Part shown: positions 37,281 through 46,525 of the stretch, one piece after another
How positions within the stretch are numbered: the first letter of the stretch is position 1
How the letters are laid out: every line of letters begins with the position of its first letter
From: an uncultured Blautia sp.
GTDB taxonomy: Bacteria > Bacillota > Clostridia > Lachnospirales > Lachnospiraceae
DNA: 64,000 bases
NCBI GenBank assembly: GCA_937900135.1
Contig: CALCDJ010000035.1
Location: forward strand, 1-64,000
Reading direction: 5' to 3'
Notes under the pieces: model-generated
What the model saw: only the letters and a program-made list of their open reading frames with translations
Databases searched by the model: none
Told to the model about the DNA's origin: nothing
Translations under genes and position numbers: made by a program

Positions 37281-38318
37281 TCATTCCAGGCGCATCTGAC
37301 GGGGAGTCATCCCAAACTCTTTTTTAAAAATTTTATAGAAGTAGCCCTTATTCTGGTATCCCACCGCTTCTGCGATCTCATCCACAGTCATATTTGTGGA
37401 ACGCAGAAGCGTTTCTGCTTTTTCCAGGCGGATTTTCTGTACATATTCGGAATAAGAAACCCCAGCCTTGCTGCGGATCAGACGGTTGAAGTAATCTTCC
37501 TGAAAATGAAAGGTATCCACCAGCTCCTTTATGGTTACGCTTGTATAGTGGTGGGAAATATAATCTGCTACCTCTTCAAATACAATCCAGCTCATTGCCT
37601 GACGCAGTTCTCTAGAAAGAGAAAACTCACAACCAGTACTTAAGAGACCGAAAATCCGAACCATCAGCCCCTTGCAGATAAAGGCGGAACCAGTATCATT
37701 GATCAGCAGTTCCTCAATCAGCTGCTCAAAAGCCTTTTCCAGAGCCACTTCTGTTTCCGGAGACGGTTTAAAACGGAGGTATTGCTGAAGATTTTTCTGT
37801 TTCAAAAGCGCCGACTGAAGAAATGAAATAATTTTTTCCGTACTCACATTTTCATTCATAACTTCTGTAAACATATCATTTGACAAACCAAGAAACAAAA
37901 TCACATGCTCTCCATTCTGAAGATAATCCTGATGCACACAATTCTTATCAATGAGACAAAGTTCTCCCTTACGGAATACAATATCCTTTCCTGATATTTT
38001 CTGTCTGAATTCCCCTTTTACCACATAACTTAATTCCAGATAATCGTGGGTATGGAGCTGTGTCTTTTCTCCTTCCCCGAAGATATATCTGCAGCAAAAT
38101 CTATGGGGCGTCGGCACCATTGTGGAATGAATCTGACTTTCCTCTATATTCCAGCAAAGAGCAAACACCGACTGCTGCTCCACAAGAGGAAAGGTTTTTA
38201 CCTCCTTTGCTGATTTGGAGTACTCCGGGCAAACCAGCCTGGTTCCCATGGGATGCTTTTCTCCCAGACAAATGTTTTCATCCTGTGTCATCCTTCTGCA
38301 AACATCTAACAATGACAT
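37281..38318 (-). CDS. AraC family transcriptional regulator
   Basis: Regulator of 345 residues with an N-terminal cupin-like ligand domain (about 70-160; HTHDYLELSYVVKGEF) and a C-terminal double helix-turn-helix (about 240-345; VTIKELVDTFHFQEDYFNRL and NMTVDEIAEAVGYQNKGYFYKIFKKEFGMTP, whose last part is the family signature). It is divergent from araA across about 230 bp and its stop codon directly abuts that of the ArsR-like gene. An arabinose-responsive activator of araA-araB-araD is the simplest reading. GGGGAG precedes the start. Confidence 0.9.
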   Translation of the reverse strand: MSLLDVCRRMTQDENICLGEKHPMGTRLVCPEYSKSAKEVKTFPLVEQQSVFALCWNIEESQIHSTMVPTPHRFCCRYIFGEGEKTQLHTHDYLELSYVVKGEFRQKISGKDIVFRKGELCLIDKNCVHQDYLQNGEHVILFLGLSNDMFTEVMNENVSTEKIISFLQSALLKQKNLQQYLRFKPSPETEVALEKAFEQLIEELLINDTGSAFICKGLMVRIFGLLSTGCEFSLSRELRQAMSWIVFEEVADYISHHYTSVTIKELVDTFHFQEDYFNRLIRSKAGVSYSEYVQKIRLEKAETLLRSTNMTVDEIAEAVGYQNKGYFYKIFKKEFGMTPRQMRLE

Positions 38319-38477
38319 TTTTATTCGCTCCCCTTTCCCATTCTGTAAAATCCCCTTTCTTCCTGATTATGAGGAAATTATAAATGTACTTTTGGGGGAA
38401 AGCAAGAAATCTTCCAGAAAAAAATCCATATTTGTCGGATTAGGTAACTTTTTTATAAAAACCGCAGAATTAGGAAA

Positions 38478-38506
38478 TTGTCCTTTTTCCTTTTCTTTTT
38501 TATAAT
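38478..38506 (+). promoter_or_regulatory. Predicted sigma-A promoter for the araA operon
   Basis: TTGTCC (38478-38483), a 17-nt spacer and a perfect TATAAT (38501-38506), about 45 nt before the araA ATG. GCACAAATT follows straight after the -10. Confidence 0.65.
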
Positions 38507-38519
38507 CAGCACAAATTGA

Positions 38520-38533
38520 TACAAACGCTTGAA
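38520..38533 (+). promoter_or_regulatory. Possible CcpA cre site
   Basis: TACAAACGCTTGAA matches 8 of 10 fixed positions of the cre pattern TGNAANCGNTNNCA, including the AANCGNT core. It sits about 10-20 nt after the predicted transcript start of araA, a roadblock position. Confidence 0.35.
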
Positions 38534-38552
38534 CGAAAGGATGGTCTTACTT

Positions 38553-40052
38553 ATGTTAAAAATGAAAAATTACCAGTTTTGGTTTTGTACCGGTTCACAG
38601 GACTTATACGGCGACGAATGTCTTGCCCATGTAGCAGAGCATTCCAGAATTATTGTGGAAGCTCTGAATCAGTCTGGCAAGCTTCCTTTTGAAGTTGTAT
38701 GGAAACCGACTCTTCTCACCAATGAGATGATCCGCAAAACCTTCAATGAAGCAAACAATGATGAAAATTGTGCCGGTGTTATCACCTGGTGCCACACCTT
38801 TTCCCCTGCCAAATCCTGGATCCTTGGTCTTCAGGAGTACAGAAAACCTCTCCTTCATTTACATACTCAGTTTAATCGTGAAATTCCATACGACACCATT
38901 GACATGGATTTCATGAACGAGAACCAGGCAGCACATGGTGACCGTGAGTTTGGCCACATCTTCTCCCGTCTTGGCATGGAACGCAAGGTCATTATGGGAT
39001 ACTGGGCGGATGAAGACGTACAGAAACGAATCGGTTCCTGGATGCGCACAGCCATTGGTATCGTTGAAAGCAGCCATGTACGTGTAATGAGAGTAGCTGA
39101 CAATATGAGAAACGTTGCGGTTACCGAAGGAGACAAGGTAGAAGCTCAGATTAAGTTCGGATGGGAAGTAGACGCTTATCCTGTCAATGAGATTGCAGAA
39201 TCCGTTGCTGCAGTTTCCCAGGCAGATATCGACGCCCTGGTTGAAGAATATTACGACAAATACACCATCCTTCTGGAAGGAAGAGATGAAAAAGAATTCC
39301 GCAAACATGTGGCAGCGCAGGCCGGAATCGAAATTGGTTTTGAACGATTCCTGGAAGAAAAAAATTACCAGGCAATTGTCACCCACTTCGGGGATCTCGG
39401 TTCTCTGAAACAGCTTCCAGGTCTTGCCATCCAGCGGCTTATGGAAAAAGGATATGGTTTCGGTGGAGAAGGCGACTGGAAAACAGCAGCTATGGTTCGT
39501 GTAATGAAACTGATGACCCAGGGAATGAAAGATGCAAAAGGAACCTCCTTTATGGAAGATTACACCTACAATCTGGTTCCAGGCAAAGAAGGAATTCTTC
39601 AGGCCCATATGCTTGAAGTTTGCCCCACCATCGCAGACGGCCCTATCAGCATCAAATGCCAGCCGCTTTCCATGGGTGACCGGGAAGATCCTGCAAGACT
39701 GGTCTTCACATCCAAGACCGGACCGGCAATTGCAACTTCCCTGATTGACCTGGGTGACCGTTTCCGCCTGATCATCAACGATGTAGAATGTAAAAAGCCA
39801 GAAAAACCAATGCCAAAGCTTCCTGTTGCTACTGCTTTCTGGACTCCCCAGCCAAACCTTCCCATTGGAGCCGAAAGCTGGATTCTTGCCGGCGGCGCAC
39901 ACCACACTGCATTCAGCTACGATCTGACTGCAGAACAAATGGGCGACTGGGCTGCTGCTATGGGAATTGAAGCTGTATACATTGACAAAGATACCACCAT
40001 TCGCCAGTTCAAAAACGAACTGCTCTGGAACAGTCTTGTATATGGCAAATAG
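38553..40052 (+). CDS. araA: L-arabinose isomerase
   Basis: Converts L-arabinose to L-ribulose. It has 499 residues, the standard length, and starts MLKMKNYQFWFCTGSQDLYG like other AraA proteins. Conserved segments include GVITWCHTFSPAKSW, LHLHTQFNREIPYDTIDMDFMNENQAAHGDREF, the FGGEGDWKTAA glutamate region and the metal His in ILAGGAHHTAFS. The ATG at 38553 is used; an in-frame TTG at 38529 would only add a spurious tail. First gene of araA-araB-araD. Confidence 0.96.
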   Translation: MLKMKNYQFWFCTGSQDLYGDECLAHVAEHSRIIVEALNQSGKLPFEVVWKPTLLTNEMIRKTFNEANNDENCAGVITWCHTFSPAKSWILGLQEYRKPLLHLHTQFNREIPYDTIDMDFMNENQAAHGDREFGHIFSRLGMERKVIMGYWADEDVQKRIGSWMRTAIGIVESSHVRVMRVADNMRNVAVTEGDKVEAQIKFGWEVDAYPVNEIAESVAAVSQADIDALVEEYYDKYTILLEGRDEKEFRKHVAAQAGIEIGFERFLEEKNYQAIVTHFGDLGSLKQLPGLAIQRLMEKGYGFGGEGDWKTAAMVRVMKLMTQGMKDAKGTSFMEDYTYNLVPGKEGILQAHMLEVCPTIADGPISIKCQPLSMGDREDPARLVFTSKTGPAIATSLIDLGDRFRLIINDVECKKPEKPMPKLPVATAFWTPQPNLPIGAESWILAGGAHHTAFSYDLTAEQMGDWAAAMGIEAVYIDKDTTIRQFKNELLWNSLVYGK

Positions 40053-40068
40053 AAAGGAGATTGCTTCC

Positions 40069-41667
40069 ATGAAAAAAGAGAAGATCAGATCCCTGATTGA
40101 AAACGGCAAAACCGTCCTTGGTCTGGAATTCGGCTCTACAAGAATCAAAGCGGTTCTTGTAGACGAAACCCATACCCCTATTGCTTCTGGTGACCACCAG
40201 TGGGAAAACCGTCTGGAAAATGGGTATTGGACTTATACGCAGGAGGATATATGGACAGGTCTCCAGGACAGTTACCAGAAGCTTGCCAAAGATGTCCTGG
40301 AAAAATACAATACCGAACTTACCACCATTGGCGCTATTGGTTTCAGCGCCATGATGCATGGATATATGGCTTTTGACAGAGAGGATACCCTTCTTGTACC
40401 CTTCCGTACCTGGAGAAATTCCACTACAGATCCTGCCGCCAAGGCTCTGACTGAATTGTTTCATTACAACATTCCTCTTAGATGGAGTATTGCCCATCTG
40501 TATCAGGCAATCTTAAATCAGGAGGAGCATGTGCCTTCCCTGTCCTATGTCACAACCCTGTCCGGATACATCCACTGGAAACTTACAGGAAATAAAGTGC
40601 TGGGTGTGGGTGATGCTTCCGGTATGTTCCCTATTGATCCGGAAACCAGGGATTATGACGAAGAAATGGTTCAGAAATTCGACAGCCTCATTGCAGAAAA
40701 AAACTATTCCTGGAAACTGAGAGACATTTTCCCCAGAGTGCTTGTTGCAGGGGAACAAGGAGGAGTTCTCACCGAGGAAGGCGCCAGACTTCTTGATGTC
40801 AGCGGCAAATTAAAAGCCGGTATCCCCCTCTGCCCTCCGGAAGGAGATGCAGGAACAGGTATGGCGGCTACGAACAGCGTTGCCAAACATACCGGAAATG
40901 TCTCTGCCGGAACCTCTGTCTTCGCCATGGTGGTTCTGGAACATGAATTATCCAGGGTATATCCGGAGATCGACCTGGTTACTACACCAGATGGAAGTCT
41001 GGTTGGCATGGCTCATGCCAACAACTGTACTTCTGATCTCAATGCATGGGTGAGAATCTTTAGAGAATTTGCAGAAGCTCTGGACATTGAAGTAGATATG
41101 GACAAGCTTTTCAAAACTCTTTATCACAAAGCGCTGGAAGGTGATCCGGACTGTGGCGGCCTTCTTTCCTACGGCTACCTTTCCGGTGAAAATATCACCA
41201 ACGTTTCTGAAGGACGTCCTCTCTTTGTGCGGAGACCGGAAAGCCATTTCAATCTTGCCAATTTTATGAGAAGCCACCTTTTCACAGCCCTGGGCGCGTT
41301 GAAAATCGGCATGGACATTCTTCTTAAAGAAGAAGGCGTGGAAATCGACTCTCTTGTTGGACATGGAGGTCTTTTCAAAACAAAAGGTGTGGGACAGTCG
41401 ATTCTTGCAGCTGCCGTCAACGCCCCTGTTTCTGTAATGGAAACAGCCGGAGAAGGCGGTCCATGGGGAATGGCGCTTCTTGCCTCCTATATGCTCCAAC
41501 GCGAAGAACAGGAAAGCCTGGAGGATTATCTTGCAAACAAGGTATTTGCCAACAGCGAAGGCACATCCATGAATCCAGATCCACAGGATGTGGCAGGTTT
41601 TGAAGAATTTATTGAACGTTACAAAAAAGGAATCGCTGTGGAACAGGCAGCCGTAACCGCTTTATAA
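40069..41667 (+). CDS. FGGY family sugar kinase, probable L-ribulokinase
   Basis: FGGY carbohydrate kinase of 532 residues, between araA and araD, so it should phosphorylate L-ribulose to L-ribulose 5-phosphate. It has the N-terminal GLEFGSTRIKAVLVDE phosphate loop, the MMHGYMAF sugar-binding stretch, GDAGTGMAATNSV and a C-terminal GHGGLFKTKGVGQSILAAA segment typical of the kinase fold. It belongs to the Firmicute ribulokinase-like branch, not the E. coli AraB type, so the exact name is inferred from context. The ATG at 40069 has AAAGGAG 17 nt after the araA stop. Confidence 0.85.
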   Translation: MKKEKIRSLIENGKTVLGLEFGSTRIKAVLVDETHTPIASGDHQWENRLENGYWTYTQEDIWTGLQDSYQKLAKDVLEKYNTELTTIGAIGFSAMMHGYMAFDREDTLLVPFRTWRNSTTDPAAKALTELFHYNIPLRWSIAHLYQAILNQEEHVPSLSYVTTLSGYIHWKLTGNKVLGVGDASGMFPIDPETRDYDEEMVQKFDSLIAEKNYSWKLRDIFPRVLVAGEQGGVLTEEGARLLDVSGKLKAGIPLCPPEGDAGTGMAATNSVAKHTGNVSAGTSVFAMVVLEHELSRVYPEIDLVTTPDGSLVGMAHANNCTSDLNAWVRIFREFAEALDIEVDMDKLFKTLYHKALEGDPDCGGLLSYGYLSGENITNVSEGRPLFVRRPESHFNLANFMRSHLFTALGALKIGMDILLKEEGVEIDSLVGHGGLFKTKGVGQSILAAAVNAPVSVMETAGEGGPWGMALLASYMLQREEQESLEDYLANKVFANSEGTSMNPDPQDVAGFEEFIERYKKGIAVEQAAVTAL

Positions 41668-41681
41668 AGGAGAAATTTGAA

Positions 41682-42377
41682 ATGTTAGAAGAATTAAAAA
41701 AAGAAGTCTATGAAGCCAATATGCAGCTTCCCAAATATGGTCTTGTCACCTTCACCTGGGGAAATGTCAGCGGAATCGACCGGGAAAAGGGACTTTTCGT
41801 TATTAAACCAAGCGGTGTGGATTATGACAAACTGACACCGGAAGATATGGTCGTAGTTGACCTCAATGGAAACAAGGTAGAAGGTGCATACAATCCGTCT
41901 TCTGATACGGCAACACATGTAGTCTTATATAATCGTTTCCCGAATATCGGAGGAATCGTTCACACCCACTCTTCCTGGGCTACCAGCTGGGCGCAGGCAG
42001 GCAGAGGAATCCCCTGCTACGGAACTACCCATGCTGACTATATTTACGGCGAAGTTCCATGTGTCCGCAACCTGACCAAGGAAGAAATTGAAAGTGCCTA
42101 TGAAAAAAATACCGGTATTCTTATTGCAGATGAATTTAAAAAAATGAAACTGGACTACGTGGCCGTTCCTGCTGTTCTGTGTAAGAACCATGGCCCATTT
42201 ACCTGGGGCAAGGATGCTCATGAAGCAGTTCACAATGCTGTAGTTCTTGAAGAAGTTGCCAAAATGGCTACCCGGTGTGAACAAATCAATCCCCAGAATA
42301 AACCTGCTCCACAGGAACTCCAGGACAAACATTATTTCAGAAAACACGGTGCAAATGCATATTACGGACAAAAATAA
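41682..42377 (+). CDS. araD: L-ribulose-5-phosphate 4-epimerase
   Basis: Zinc class II aldolase-fold epimerase converting L-ribulose 5-phosphate to D-xylulose 5-phosphate. It has 231 residues, equal to E. coli AraD. Zinc ligands are His94 and His96 (VHTHSSW) and His170 (CKNHGPF). NVSGID, KPSGVDYDKL and GTTHADYIYGEVPC are family motifs. It starts 14 nt after the kinase stop with AAAGGAG. Last gene of the operon, before a strong terminator. Confidence 0.97.
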   Translation: MLEELKKEVYEANMQLPKYGLVTFTWGNVSGIDREKGLFVIKPSGVDYDKLTPEDMVVVDLNGNKVEGAYNPSSDTATHVVLYNRFPNIGGIVHTHSSWATSWAQAGRGIPCYGTTHADYIYGEVPCVRNLTKEEIESAYEKNTGILIADEFKKMKLDYVAVPAVLCKNHGPFTWGKDAHEAVHNAVVLEEVAKMATRCEQINPQNKPAPQELQDKHYFRKHGANAYYGQK

Positions 42378-42437
42378 GTCCTTTCTCCTCTTTTGGTTCC
42401 CTTTTGATAAAATCTCTTCCTATTATATAATAGGAAG

Positions 42438-42482
42438 AAAATCGGACAGCCTTGTGATTTTCTCACAAGGCTGTCCGATTTT
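42438..42482 (+). terminator. Intrinsic terminator after araD
   Basis: A 20-bp perfect stem (AAAATCGGACAGCCTTGTGA and complement) with a 5-nt loop and a T-run. It abuts the stop of the convergent GH43 gene and probably serves both directions. Confidence 0.92.
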
Positions 42483-43442
42483 TTATTTATATCGAAAAAC
42501 AGGACGTCCTGTCTCATCCTCCCAGGAAATTTTCATCAGCATCGCATGTCGATTGGGATTATAAAGAGGATTTCCCTCAATTTTCTCCTCTGTACGCGCA
42601 TGATACACCATAATCGGATTTCCTTCTTCATCTGTAGTAAAGGAATTATGACCTGGTCCGTAAATTCCTTTTTCTGCATCTGTTTTAAGTACAGCATATC
42701 TGTCCTTTTCCCAGGAACGGGGATCCAGAAGATCTGCATCCTCCGATGCAGTCAGCATACCCATACAGTATGCAGCTCCTGTTTCAGAAGCCGAAAAAGT
42801 CAGATAGATTTTCCCCTCATGTTTGATTACAGCTGGGCCTTCATTCACCCAGAAGCCCACTCTTTCCCAATCATAATCCGGGGTTGTAAGCAGAACCTGT
42901 ACTGTTTTTAGCTTATAGGGAGTCTCCATTTCCGCAATATAAAGATTGGAAATCTGCGGTCCCACACTAACCTTTTCTGCCCATACATAATAGTACCTTC
43001 CTTTATTTTCAAAAACAGTTGCGTCCAGGGAAAAAGCTTCAAAAGAAAAAACATCCCCGTCTGCCCGCTGCATTTTTCCTTTTTCTACCCATTTGCCGGT
43101 CAGCGGATCTTCATCTTCACATTCCAGAACGTAGGGACGAATTGCCCAAACATCCTCTTTTTCTCCTCCGGCAAAATAAAGATACCATTTTCCATCCAGA
43201 TAATGAAGCTCCGGCGCCCAAATATGTTCACTCATAATTCCTGAAGAATGTTTCATCCAGACAGTCACTTCTTCTGCATCCTTCAGTCCATTCAAGGTTC
43301 TGCTCCTGCGGAGTACAATGCGATCATATGCTGGAACTGATGCTGTAAAATAATACATACCATCTGTATGACGGTATACATAAGGATCTGCCCGCTGCAG
43401 AATCCATGGTTCATTGTATTTTACGTTTCCCTTTTCTTTCAC
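42483..43442 (-). CDS. GH43 alpha-L-arabinofuranosidase / exo-arabinanase, cytoplasmic
   Basis: GH43 enzyme of about 319 residues without signal peptide. Key acids are the Asp in ILQRADPYVYRH, the Asp in FSLDATVF and the Glu in FWVNEGPAV; YGPGHNSFTTDEEGNPIMVYHAR is a conserved end motif. It should release L-arabinose from imported arabino-oligosaccharides. Start choice: an ATG at 43455-43457 has no ribosome site, because its own ATGGAGG forms the Shine-Dalgarno for a GTG at 43440-43442 (GGAGG, 8 nt spacing), so the GTG is preferred. Divergent from the second regulator. Confidence 0.85.
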   Translation of the reverse strand: MKEKGNVKYNEPWILQRADPYVYRHTDGMYYFTASVPAYDRIVLRRSRTLNGLKDAEEVTVWMKHSSGIMSEHIWAPELHYLDGKWYLYFAGGEKEDVWAIRPYVLECEDEDPLTGKWVEKGKMQRADGDVFSFEAFSLDATVFENKGRYYYVWAEKVSVGPQISNLYIAEMETPYKLKTVQVLLTTPDYDWERVGFWVNEGPAVIKHEGKIYLTFSASETGAAYCMGMLTASEDADLLDPRSWEKDRYAVLKTDAEKGIYGPGHNSFTTDEEGNPIMVYHARTEEKIEGNPLYNPNRHAMLMKISWEDETGRPVFRYK

Positions 43443-43539
43443 AGTCTTATCCTCCATTTTATTTTATTATTTTTTAAATTATTTTTATATATATAAAATT
43501 ATATTATAAAATTTTAAAAAATACAAGTAAATTTTCTGG

Positions 43540-43568
43540 TTGCACATTGCTATTTAATTGGTTATAAT
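43540..43568 (+). promoter_or_regulatory. Predicted sigma-A promoter for the second ArsR-like regulator
   Basis: TTGCAC (43540-43545), a 17-nt spacer and TATAAT (43563-43568). The -35 is part of TTGCACATTG, also found in the GH51 operon promoter. Confidence 0.6.
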
Positions 43569-43618
43569 AACTTTTATGAAATATTTTATTAAAAAGCATC
43601 TTTGAAAGGAGAGATTTC

Positions 43619-44542
43619 ATGTTATACATCAAAAGCCTGGAACAGGCAGTCCCTGTTTTTAAAGCCCTGGGTTCCGAGCTTCGCATCCGTCTGATCCAAC
43701 TTCTTCTTGACCATAAAGAAATGAATATGAATGACCTCGCCTCTAATCTTGGCATTACCAACGGCGCTCTCACCAGCCACGTAAAAAAACTGGAGGAAAC
43801 AGGCATCGTTACCATTTTAAGTGAACATGCAGGACACGGAAATCAAAAAGTCTGCCGCGTAAATGTAGATAAAATTCTGGTAGATGTCATCCCAAATATA
43901 GAGAATGATTCCGAAAACTCCTACAGCATTGATATCCCCATTGGCAATTACTTCAATTATTCCGTTCTTCCAACCTGTGGGCTCTCCACTTCAGACAGAC
44001 TGATCGGTGAAGTAGATGACCCTCGTTATTTTGCCCATCCAAGTCATGTAGATGCACAGATTCTCTGGTTTGGAAAGGGGTATATTGATTACCGTATCCC
44101 CAATATGCTTCCTCCTGGACAAAGAGTGGATAAGCTTACCCTTTCCTTTGAGATCAGCAGCGAAGCTCCCGGAATCAACAATGACTGGCCTTCAGACATT
44201 ACCTTTCTTTTGAATAACACAGAGCTTGGTACCTGGACAAGCCCTGGAGATTTCGGTGATGTACGCGGTACCTTTACTCCAGACTGGTGGTTCCCCAACT
44301 GGAACCAATATGGACTTCTGAAAATGCTTGTGGTAGACAGGCATGGTACCTACATCGATGGTATGAAAATTTCTGATGTCAACACCAATCAATTAATGCT
44401 TTGCCCACAGGATGATATGATCTTCCGCTTCCAAGTTCAGGAACCTTCCAGACACGTGGGAGGACTTACCCTGTTTGGCCGTACATTCGGCAATTACAGT
44501 CAGGATATCAGCGTAAAAGTCAACTACAGTCCTCTTGTATGA
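43619..44542 (+). CDS. ArsR-like winged-helix regulator with C-terminal beta-rich domain (copy 2)
   Basis: Paralogue of the 36360-37280 protein, 307 residues with the same layout: winged helix (about 8-90; VFKALGSELRIRLIQLL, LGITNGALTSHVKKLEETG) and a C-terminal domain (about 108-307). Conserved between the two are SFEI.SEAPG.NN.WPSDI, SPGDFGD.RG, PDWWFPNWNQYGLLK and GGLTLFGRTFGNYSQDI. It lies between the GH43 gene (divergent) and the GH127-GH51 operon (convergent), so it probably controls intracellular arabinosidase genes. AAAGGAG precedes the ATG. Ligand unknown; an arabinose-containing sugar is the natural guess. Confidence 0.8.
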   Translation: MLYIKSLEQAVPVFKALGSELRIRLIQLLLDHKEMNMNDLASNLGITNGALTSHVKKLEETGIVTILSEHAGHGNQKVCRVNVDKILVDVIPNIENDSENSYSIDIPIGNYFNYSVLPTCGLSTSDRLIGEVDDPRYFAHPSHVDAQILWFGKGYIDYRIPNMLPPGQRVDKLTLSFEISSEAPGINNDWPSDITFLLNNTELGTWTSPGDFGDVRGTFTPDWWFPNWNQYGLLKMLVVDRHGTYIDGMKISDVNTNQLMLCPQDDMIFRFQVQEPSRHVGGLTLFGRTFGNYSQDISVKVNYSPLV

Positions 44543-44549
44543 TTTATTT

Positions 44550-44585
44550 AAGGAAGGCTGCATACCCATATGCAGCCTTCCTTTT
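44550..44585 (+). terminator. Intrinsic terminator shared by regulator copy 2 and GH127
   Basis: AAGGAAGGCTGCATA / TATGCAGCCTTCCTT around CCCA, followed by TTTCTT. It lies between convergent genes and ends 2 nt before the GH127 stop. Confidence 0.88.
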
Positions 44586-44586
44586 C

Positions 44587-46506
44587 TTATGCTCCGTGTA
44601 TCCACACGCGCATCTGATTTTCTCCTCTGTTTCCCCAGGTATAATATGGCACTGCAGTAAGTGTTACCTCATCTTTTTCTGGTGGAAGTTCTGTATAAAG
44701 TGCTTCACTTTGGTTGATGAATTTCGTAGCCTTTACCCTGAGAAGCACATTTCCCTTCAAACATCCTTCTTCGCAGATAAATTCTTCTGTTTCCAACTCT
44801 TTCTGAAGACAAAATGACTGCAAAAGGCCTGGATTATCTACCCCTTCAAAGCAATATACCATTGGTCCACGCATCAGAGCCACACATCCTGCATCTTCTC
44901 TTACCTTCTGGTTTGCATAAATTTTTCTTACAGGAACAGCAAATTCCAGAGTAATCACATCATGCTCTCCCCATTTACGGTTGAATTCCAGATATTCGTC
45001 CCTGAAAAATGCCTCTGCCGTTACCTCCTGTCCACAGTAAATGAGTTTCAACTGCTTTTTATCCACCCATCCCGGAAGATGAATGCCCAGAATTGTTTCC
45101 TTCTCTGTTTTCCCGTGAACCTCATAAGTCACTCTGCCCTTCCACGGATACTGCGCAGTTATCGTTACGTCCATAGTCTCAAAGGACGCTTCCTGCGCAG
45201 CAAATATATGGGAATATACGCCTTTTTCTGTTTCTGTCCAGAAATATTTTCCCAGAGACATCAAAAGACGAACAACATTGGGGGGACAGCAGGCACAGGC
45301 ATACCATCGGGGTCTCTGAGGAAGAACGTGTTCATATCCGTAAAGTTTTCCGCTGACCCCCGGCTCTGTTTCCAAAGGATTTACATAGAAGAAATTTTTA
45401 CCATCAAGCTGCATTCCACTGATAATCCCATTATAAAGCGCCCGCTCCATCACATCGGCATATTCGCCCTTTAATTGATTATCCAGCATTTTTCGGGCAA
45501 AAAACACAAGTCCTATGGACGCGCAGGTTTCCGCATAAACCGTATCATTGGGAAGATCATAATCAATGGTAAATGCCTCTCCATTTACCGTAGATCCAAT
45601 TCCTCCTGTAATGTACATTCTCCGGTTCACCATATTGTCCCAAAGCCTTCTGCAGGCATGGTACAAAGGTTCGTCCTGATACAAAGCTGCAAGTTCTGCC
45701 ATTGCCGTATACATATACACTGCGCGAACGCTGTGACCAACTGCTTCTTTTTGTTCATATACGGTCTCATGAGCCTGACAGTATTTCATATCGTTGACAT
45801 CCATGCCAAAATGAATCCAGCCTCTTTTTTCTTTTTCTTTGGCAAAGTATTGAGGATCTTTACCTCTCTGATCAATAAAATACCGGGAAAGGGAACGATA
45901 TTTTTCTTTTCCTGTTGTTTCATAAAGACGCAGAAGACCAAGCTCGATTTCCTGATGCCCAGGGATCCCCGGCTCTTTTCCCTCCTCTGTCCCAAAACGT
46001 GCCTCTATATGATCTGCCATACGTTCCATTACATTTAAGAGTTTCTTTTTTCCGGTAACCTGCGCGTAAGCTGCTCCAGCCTCCATCATATGTCCCGCAC
46101 AGTAAAGTTCATGACATTCCTGAAGATTCTGCCAGCGATGCTCCGGTTCTTTAACAGTAAAGTAAGTATTAAGATACCCATCTTCCTGCTGCGCTTTTTC
46201 TATGATTTCGATTACTTTATCCGCCCGTTCCTCCAGATCCGGATCTGGTCGCACAGCCAATGCGTAGGCCACTCCTTCCAGCCATTTTGCCACATCGCTG
46301 TCCTGAAAGACCATGCCATAAAATTCTCCTTTCTCCAGACCTGCTGCAATACGAAAGTTGGCAAGCGCATGACTTTTTTCTGCATCTGGAATCTCATCAT
46401 TGAGAATTTTTTCCTGATATGGAATGACTGTGTCCATAACAAGCTCCTGATAATGTTTCCAGAAAGGATCTGTGATCCTGATTTTACGCAATCTATCCGC
46501 TTTCAT
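44587..46506 (-). CDS. GH127 beta-L-arabinofuranosidase
   Basis: Cytoplasmic GH127 enzyme of 639 residues, the usual length. The zinc and catalytic site of the family (Glu, Cys, Cys, Cys; one Cys is the nucleophile) is present as Glu326 and Cys328 in AETCASIG and Cys406/Cys407 in CACCPPN. It is expected to release beta-linked L-arabinofuranose, as in hydroxyproline-linked arabino-oligosaccharides of plant extensins. This widens the locus beyond alpha-arabinan. Third gene of GH51-DUF6171-GH127; starts 19 nt after the small Cys-rich gene. Confidence 0.93.
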   Translation of the reverse strand: MKADRLRKIRITDPFWKHYQELVMDTVIPYQEKILNDEIPDAEKSHALANFRIAAGLEKGEFYGMVFQDSDVAKWLEGVAYALAVRPDPDLEERADKVIEIIEKAQQEDGYLNTYFTVKEPEHRWQNLQECHELYCAGHMMEAGAAYAQVTGKKKLLNVMERMADHIEARFGTEEGKEPGIPGHQEIELGLLRLYETTGKEKYRSLSRYFIDQRGKDPQYFAKEKEKRGWIHFGMDVNDMKYCQAHETVYEQKEAVGHSVRAVYMYTAMAELAALYQDEPLYHACRRLWDNMVNRRMYITGGIGSTVNGEAFTIDYDLPNDTVYAETCASIGLVFFARKMLDNQLKGEYADVMERALYNGIISGMQLDGKNFFYVNPLETEPGVSGKLYGYEHVLPQRPRWYACACCPPNVVRLLMSLGKYFWTETEKGVYSHIFAAQEASFETMDVTITAQYPWKGRVTYEVHGKTEKETILGIHLPGWVDKKQLKLIYCGQEVTAEAFFRDEYLEFNRKWGEHDVITLEFAVPVRKIYANQKVREDAGCVALMRGPMVYCFEGVDNPGLLQSFCLQKELETEEFICEEGCLKGNVLLRVKATKFINQSEALYTELPPEKDEVTLTAVPYYTWGNRGENQMRVWIHGA

Positions 46507-46525
46507 TTCTATCTTCTTTCCTGAA

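Noticed and set aside
38859..40148. 429-residue open frame on the minus strand across araA
   Set aside because: It is antisense to a clear araA with all family motifs; composition is rich in Phe, Ser and Cys, no ribosome site fits and no domain is seen.
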